A stretch of 12,610 nucleotides of DNA from Thermoplasmata archaeon. Lineage in GTDB: Archaea > Thermoplasmatota > Thermoplasmata > SG8-5. Positions 1-4,800 of this stretch are shown here, piece by piece. The notes under the pieces are model-generated. The model was not told where the DNA came from. It worked only from the letters and a program-made list of their open reading frames with translations, and made no database searches. The stretch covers positions 1 through 12,610 of the forward strand of contig JAGLQM010000008.1 in the NCBI GenBank assembly GCA_023136815.1, given 5' to 3'. Positions within the stretch are counted from its first letter, which is position 1. Each line of letters opens with the position of its first letter. The translations under genes and the position numbers were made by a program.

Positions 1-149
1 TTGCCTCCAGTAGGCGTAGCCAGGGTTGAGCCGCATGCCTGGCATGGCACACGTGTTGCTGCCTTGACGAATAAAATTTGCTTATTGCTACAATCAGGAC
101 ATTTGACTTCCACGAACTTGGCATCTACAATTTCTGTTGATTTGGCCAT
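1..149 (-). CDS. rps27e: 30S ribosomal protein eS27 (S27e), 3' end cut by window edge
   Basis: Small zinc-ribbon protein of the archaeal/eukaryotic small ribosomal subunit. Reading the minus strand from ATG at 149 gives 49 residues before the edge. Two Cys pairs of the form CPxC and CxxC (C17/C20 and C36/C39) form the zinc ribbon, followed by the family-typical GSTLATPTGG. The family is usually about 60-65 residues, so some 12-15 are missing. The start is supported by a strong GGAGG at 157-161, seven bases upstream, which sits inside the last codons of the L44e gene; the two genes are 2 bases apart and very likely translated together. The pairing L44e-S27e is a known archaeal operon, often followed by aIF2-alpha and Nop10, which would lie beyond the left edge. 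Confidence 0.93.
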   Translation of the reverse strand, partial: MAKSTEIVDAKFVEVKCPDCSNKQILFVKAATRVPCQACGSTLATPTGG

Positions 150-151
150 TT

Positions 152-433
152 CTATTCCTCCGTAAGCTCAAATTTCTTTGCTCTCTGGGCAGCTGGCTGG
201 ACATAGGACTTGCAATCAGGGCATTTGTATTTCAGCCAAACACGCCTTGTTGGTTTTTCTCGACCTTCTGGTTTTGGTCTTGGGAAACCTCCATATCCGG
301 CAGTTACTTTCCTGAAACGCCTCTGCCCCCACTTAAGTTCGCTAGCCCTCTTCTTCTTTACCCTCTCGACATCGTGCCTGGTGTGTTTTTTGCACTTGGG
401 GCAATACATGCTCACTTTTCTTGGAAGCTTCAT
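152..433 (-). CDS. rpl44e: 50S ribosomal protein eL42 (L44e)
   Basis: Zinc-binding protein of the large ribosomal subunit, near the E site. The 93-residue product has the family's N-terminus (MKLPRKV) and the two zinc pairs CPKC (C11/C14) and CPDC (C71/C74). It also has the conserved RKVTAGYGGFPRPKP centre and a basic interior, and full family length. The ATG at 433 is preceded by an AGGAAGGAT ribosome-binding site at 438-446. It is the first visible gene of the minus-strand operon with rps27e. No clear TATA box was seen upstream, although a 35-bp hairpin lies 62 bases before the start. Identity is certain from sequence. Confidence 0.97.
   Translation of the reverse strand: MKLPRKVSMYCPKCKKHTRHDVERVKKKRASELKWGQRRFRKVTAGYGGFPRPKPEGREKPTRRVWLKYKCPDCKSYVQPAAQRAKKFELTEE
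157..161 (-). promoter_or_regulatory. Shine-Dalgarno site for rps27e inside the end of rpl44e
   Basis: GGAGG on the minus strand, seven bases before the eS27 ATG at 149. It overlaps the final Glu codons of the L44e gene, so translation of the two genes is likely coupled. Confidence 0.75.
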
Positions 434-755
434 ATTTATCCTTCCTAAATATTACGCTGGCAATGAAATACACTGCGCTGGCTGTTGAACGCAAATTTGA
501 CATTAACGTTTCATTCACGTTTGTCAAATCTACGTATCTCCAAACTTTGACGATGATTTACACATCAACTGCCAATGTTGGGATGGAAAGCAATGAAACA
601 ACAACCCGTATTTTAAGGTTCCCATGAGTGGGTTACGTTGCATCTTGGTGGAAAAGCTTTTTTTCCATATTCGCCCATCACACAAATGATATAATAGGTG
701 AGGGCTCCCCAACCCTAAACATGAAGGAACAAAGTTCCTTCCGTTTATGAAATGA
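434..755. other. Gene-free stretch with hairpins
   Basis: No reading frame here looks like a real protein; the frames of 60-80 residues on both strands lack recognisable motifs and start signals. What it does hold is structure: a hairpin at 495-529, a small CCCA/TGGG stem at 621-632, and the first members of a group of inverted repeats that continues to 795. It probably contains the promoter of the L44e operon, but I could not point to a convincing TATA box. Confidence 0.5.
495..529. repeat. 35-bp interrupted palindrome upstream of rpl44e
   Basis: The arms ATTTGACA (495-502) and TGTCAAAT (522-529) pair perfectly. Inside them AACGT (505-509) pairs with ACGTT (517-521) around a 7-base loop, with a 2-base bulge (TT, 503-504). 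Thirteen base pairs in total. It lies 62-96 bases before the rpl44e ATG. There is no T-run after it on either strand, so an operator or a remnant of a mobile element is more likely than a terminator. Function unknown. Confidence 0.6.
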
Positions 756-795
756 GCCAATGGCTCATTTAACATAAAGGGTGGGGCATCCCTTT
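649..795. repeat. Cluster of four adjacent inverted repeats
   Basis: Four stems in under 150 bases. TGGAAAA/TTTTCCA (649-655 and 661-667, loop 5). GAAGGAAC/GTTCCTTC (723-730 and 734-741, loop 3). AAATGAGCCA/TGGCTCATTT (750-759 and 761-770, one-base centre), extended by TTTATG (744-749) and CATAAA (773-778). AAAGGG/CCCTTT (776-781 and 790-795, loop 8). The third and fourth overlap at their edges, so they may be alternative structures. They end just where the metalloprotease remnant becomes readable. Each stem was checked base by base; what they do is unknown. They could be an insertion scar, a MITE-like piece or regulatory RNA structure. Confidence 0.55.
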
Positions 796-1196
796 CATTT
801 GAATATCAAACAGAAGCAACTATCCAAGATGATATACGAGACGTTGCCAAAAAGCTGATTGAGAATATTATGTCAAGTGCTTTGACGTATTTCATTCCGT
901 CAGGGGGGTCACATAACTTATACGAAGAAAAATCTGAGACAAAAGCCCCTATGTATGAAGCATGGGCAGAGTTCATTGATAGTGCAATAGATAACAATGC
1001 CAATGACAACAGTGAATTTAATGTCTGGAATCCGGTTTTAATTAACCACCGTGCTACTAATATAGAGCAAAACCGGTGGGAATATTATTCAGACAGGGCT
1101 TCTACTGGAAATATAGGTGATGATTTTGAGCATACTCAATTTTGCAGTATATTACTTTATAGCATCGAAAAGTATTTATCATTGTGTTTTATCTAA
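756..1196 (+). pseudogene. Remnant of a secreted zinc-metalloprotease domain, paralogous to the large downstream protein
   Basis: An open frame of 146 codons with no ATG, GTG or TTG until ATG at 870. Its product aligns by eye with the protease domain of the 1890-residue protein encoded downstream. TIQDDIRDVA matches TIRHEYGHA, so the zinc-binding HExxH is lost. GGSHNL matches GQSHWL; EAWAEF matches EGWAEF (third zinc ligand region); ATNIEQNRWEYYSD matches ATNVEYNHWERWGD; GNIGDDF matches GNIEDNF. Similarity stops near SILLYSI (SILWDIF in the intact copy), and the frame ends at 1196. Signal peptide, N-terminal domains and everything after the protease are missing. No promoter or ribosome-binding site was seen for the 870 ATG, and the promoter of the next gene lies inside its 3' end. 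Best read as a decayed duplicate; a short expressed inactive protein from 870 is the alternative. Confidence 0.62.
1172..1180 (+). promoter_or_regulatory. Probable archaeal TATA box for the surface-protein operon
   Basis: GTATTTATC with a purine-rich BRE-like stretch (CGAAAAG) just upstream. Its centre is about 26 bases before 1202, giving a leader of about ten bases that contains GTGAT (1204-1208), a partial match to the archaeal GGTGAT ribosome-binding motif, just before ATG 1212. Position and sequence both fit; not tested. Confidence 0.45.
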
Positions 1197-1211
1197 TTAA
1201 ATTGTGATATT

Positions 1212-1847
1212 ATGGAAGAGAAAGGGGCCAATGAGGGAAGGAATCTGAAGAAAATTGTTGGTGCGATTGTTGTGATTGCAATAATTATAATTAGTTCGAT
1301 AATTGGTTGGAGAATTTATTCGGATAATGATGGAAATGGGCTTGGTTTAATCGATTGGCCTAGTGTCCTTGTTAATGTAACAAAAGAAAACTCAAATTAC
1401 ACCATAACCGTTACTGACATATCATTTAACAGTGAAGTAAGCCTTGAACCTTCTTGGTTGAACCTTACAAACTTAGAATATTTACTAATGTCTCATTCTC
1501 CAGTAATAACTGATAGCCTTGTCCATGATTTATATCATAATAATACAGCATTTGTTCACCACAATGAAACCACTGTAAATAAAATAGAATCAGGCAAATT
1601 AGATGATAATTTTGGTGAAAATAGTGTAGTAATGTTTGTAGATGGTGACAATGATGGAAAAATTAGCATTAACGATTATTTTTTCATTAAAGGTAGCGAT
1701 TTACCAAATTCAACCTGGGATCCTCAGGGACTGTTATCACTGATTTACAAAGGAGATGTTGACGGCCTTAGTAATGAAGAGTTATTCATTCATATAAAAT
1801 ACATTGGTCTTAAAGAAAACGAATGGTGGATATCATGGACGTGGTAA
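1212..1847 (+). CDS. Membrane-anchored extracellular protein with an EF-hand-like calcium loop
   Basis: I do not recognise a named family. The 211-residue product has a short charged N-terminus ending in KK (13-14), one strongly hydrophobic helix (about 15-33) with no clear signal-peptidase site, and a hydrophilic remainder with several N-x-S/T sequons. This predicts a single-pass protein with its C-terminus outside. Residues 144-155 form a good EF-hand/dockerin-type loop, with Asp at loop positions 1, 3, 5 and 12 (D144, D146, D148, D155) and DG at 148-149, so calcium binding is likely; only one loop is visible. The gene ends 2 bases before the ATG of the giant Hint/metalloprotease gene, so the two are almost certainly cotranscribed. 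It could be an anchor, chaperone or inhibitor of that protein (inference). A type IV pilin-like role was considered, but no prepilin cleavage site is clear. Confidence 0.8.
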   Translation: MEEKGANEGRNLKKIVGAIVVIAIIIISSIIGWRIYSDNDGNGLGLIDWPSVLVNVTKENSNYTITVTDISFNSEVSLEPSWLNLTNLEYLLMSHSPVITDSLVHDLYHNNTAFVHHNETTVNKIESGKLDDNFGENSVVMFVDGDNDGKISINDYFFIKGSDLPNSTWDPQGLLSLIYKGDVDGLSNEELFIHIKYIGLKENEWWISWTW

Positions 1848-1848
1848 A

Positions 1849-4800
1849 ATGAGAAGAGTATTAATCAAATCTTTCTGCATTGTGTTAGTGGGCTTAATGT
1901 TTATTTCATGCTTTAATTCTGTTATGGCAAAAACAAATAATATTGAATCAAATCAAAGCATTGATATTGAATCACAAATATTGCCCATAGTCAATGACTA
2001 TAGAAATAAAGTAATATCAATTGATGAAAACTCTCCCATTTCTGAAACAAACGTGGGATTTCCCAAAGAAGATGTAAATATAGACTACGACAATGATAAT
2101 TATATTGTTGTGTATGGGCAGTATAAAGATAGTAATGGACCCATGATAAATGAAACAGTGTATTTATTTCATTCAGTATCTGGACCCGATTTATTAATTG
2201 CCCAAACTCAAACAACCAGCCATGGTGAATTTTACCATTATCTACCATATTTTAAAGAGAAATACAATATTTACGTATGTTTACAGAGGGACAACACACA
2301 AGGAATGGAAACATTTGGCTTTTCAGATATCATCGATATTTCTTCCCTGACTTCGCCATTCAACTTTGGTAGGATATCGGTTGATAGCAATATAATGTTG
2401 TCATCAGATAGTGATCAAACCACGCCAAATACAGCCTTATCCGTAGATATTATAGGTAATGTAAATTATTATAAATATACTTTTGATGGCACATATATTG
2501 GATTACAGGCATTAGAGGGAATTACAGTTGAACTTTGGAGGGATAGTTCACCCGATATTAACACGGGATATTCAACAACCACAACAAGCTCAGGGTCCTT
2601 TACAATACCTAGTGTCGTGAATACTATATATTCTTACTTCACTCGTGTGGTTTCCGATGTGCCCGGGATATGTTATGTAGAAGATAGTGGAACAAAATAT
2701 AGTGCAGATAGTTCTATGACATACACTCCTTGGGTAGGGGATACGAGTTGGCCATTACCTATTATTGCTGATCACAAATGTTGGAATATATGTGATGTTA
2801 TTACTGATCAAAGAAATTGGTTAAAATCTGAAACTACTTCGATTGTGGCTGGTGGTTGGTCCAGAAGCACAATTGAAATACGTTTCCCTGGTACCGGAAA
2901 TTCTCATTTCTCGTATAATCTTATAGGTACAAATTACATTAGCCTTATTGATAGTTCAGGCTATTACGACTCTACTATCAGACATGAATATGGACATGCA
3001 ATCATGTGGAGCATTTATGGAAATATTCCAGCAGGAGATGATGGCCAGAGCCATTGGTTGCAATTGGAAACATATCCAAAATTTGCTTATAAAGAAGGTT
3101 GGGCAGAATTTATGGCATGTGCTGCAGGAAATGATGCAAATAGCTATCGATATTTAGTCTCAACCACCGCTACAAACGTTGAGTATAATCATTGGGAACG
3201 ATGGGGGGACTCATTTCACCAATCTGGTAACATAGAAGATAACTTTGATGGTGATTCTGTAGAGGGAGCGGTGGCCAGCATTCTCTGGGATATATTTGAT
3301 GACTCAACTGCCTCGGATGATCCCATGAATCAGATAAGTGATGGCATTGATATATCTGGCTCAGATGACCCACATGCCAACACACCAGGAACTGAGCCAA
3401 TAATTGAAGATTGTCTGCAATATGGTATTGATGATATAATGGATATATTAATTACATATGAACCACAAAACATCAACGATTTTTATGATGATTGGGTTTC
3501 AAGCGGTCGCACTGATTTACATTGGATGAAAGCAAATTACTACAATCATGGAGTAACTGGTGGATATGGCACTAATAACTTACCAGATCAACATGAGCCA
3601 GAAGGTCTTGACTTTGATATAATTCTCCCTGTAAACGGAGGTTATTACAAATCATCAGATATCATCAATTATGAGCTCGATTTGATTGAATATGATGCTG
3701 AAGACAGAAATTATCTCCGTGTTAGATTAGAATATTATGATTCATCATCATGGGTTACGTTCCATGAAGAAACCTTTACTGGTGTGGGACATGTTACTGG
3801 CTCATTTCCTGCTACTACTCTTCCTGATGGTGATTATCGTACAGATTTTGATTTTAGGATTTGGGTTGATGATGATATGGAACAAACTCTTGTGTCCGCA
3901 ACTAATCCAGATACAATCTACATTGATACTGTCGCCCCATCAGCACCCACATTAACTGAAACGCATTGTGGAAGCGGCTGGACAACACACAACACCCCAT
4001 ATTATGACTGGAACTCCCCATCTGAACCTTGGGGTATGGATTATTATGAGTTAGTTGTTGATGGCATTACAGTAAGTTACTACAATACGTTTTATTCTTC
4101 TTCTTCCTATTTACATTTAGCTTCAGGTCTTACCTCCGGTATCTATGACGCAAAGGTACGTGCTTTTGATATGGCAGGTAATCCAAGTCCTTGGTCAAAT
4201 ACCGTTCAAGTTAAAATTGATACAACACCCCCACCAGCTCCAACCTCGGGACTTCCTGATGATCAAACATTTACGACATCAACTGGTTCTGTATCTCTTA
4301 GCGTTTCATGGAACCATGTCAGTGACCCGGAAAGTGGCATATACACTTATCGACTTGAGATAGACCAAGAAAGTGGCTTCACATCACCTATCGCTTTTGA
4401 AATCGACAGTTCTAATCCCTATATTCCTGTGAATAACATTGGAATTGGAACATGGTATTGGAGAGTAAAAGCGCAGAATGACGCAGGATTATATGGTCAA
4501 TATAGTTCAACTTATTCATTTATAATCTCCGCATCAAGTAGTGGCGGTAGCACTGGTGGCACAGGGGGTACCGGTGGGACAGGTGGTACTGGCGGTACTT
4601 GTTTTCTGTCAGGAACACAAATACAAATGGCCGATGGAACCCAAAAGGAAATTCAGGACCTCACTGTTGGAGAGGCAGTCATGTCTTATAGTGAGCTTCA
4701 ATCAATAATCCAGCCTAATATCATCACTGATACCTTTACACATATGGCCACAGAGTATTTGATTATTAACGACTTTTTGGAAGTAACCGGTAATCATCTT

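Noticed and set aside
530..775. 81-residue minus-strand frame across the hairpin region
   Set aside because: No motif, no ribosome-binding site, and its sequence is largely shaped by the inverted repeats.
1212..1320. Type IV pilin or archaellin N-terminus in the 211-residue protein
   Set aside because: The hydrophobic stretch lacks a recognisable prepilin cleavage motif in front of it, and the EF-hand-like loop alone is not specific for pilins.
1804..1848. Upstream ATG at 1804 as start of the giant surface protein
   Set aside because: It would put 15 hydrophilic residues before an otherwise perfect signal peptide and overlap the preceding gene by 44 bases; ATG 1849 gives a normal signal peptide 2 bases after that gene's stop.
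4543..4599. CRISPR-like or satellite repeat
   Set aside because: The 9-base periodicity follows Gly-Gly-Thr codons in frame, with no spacers.
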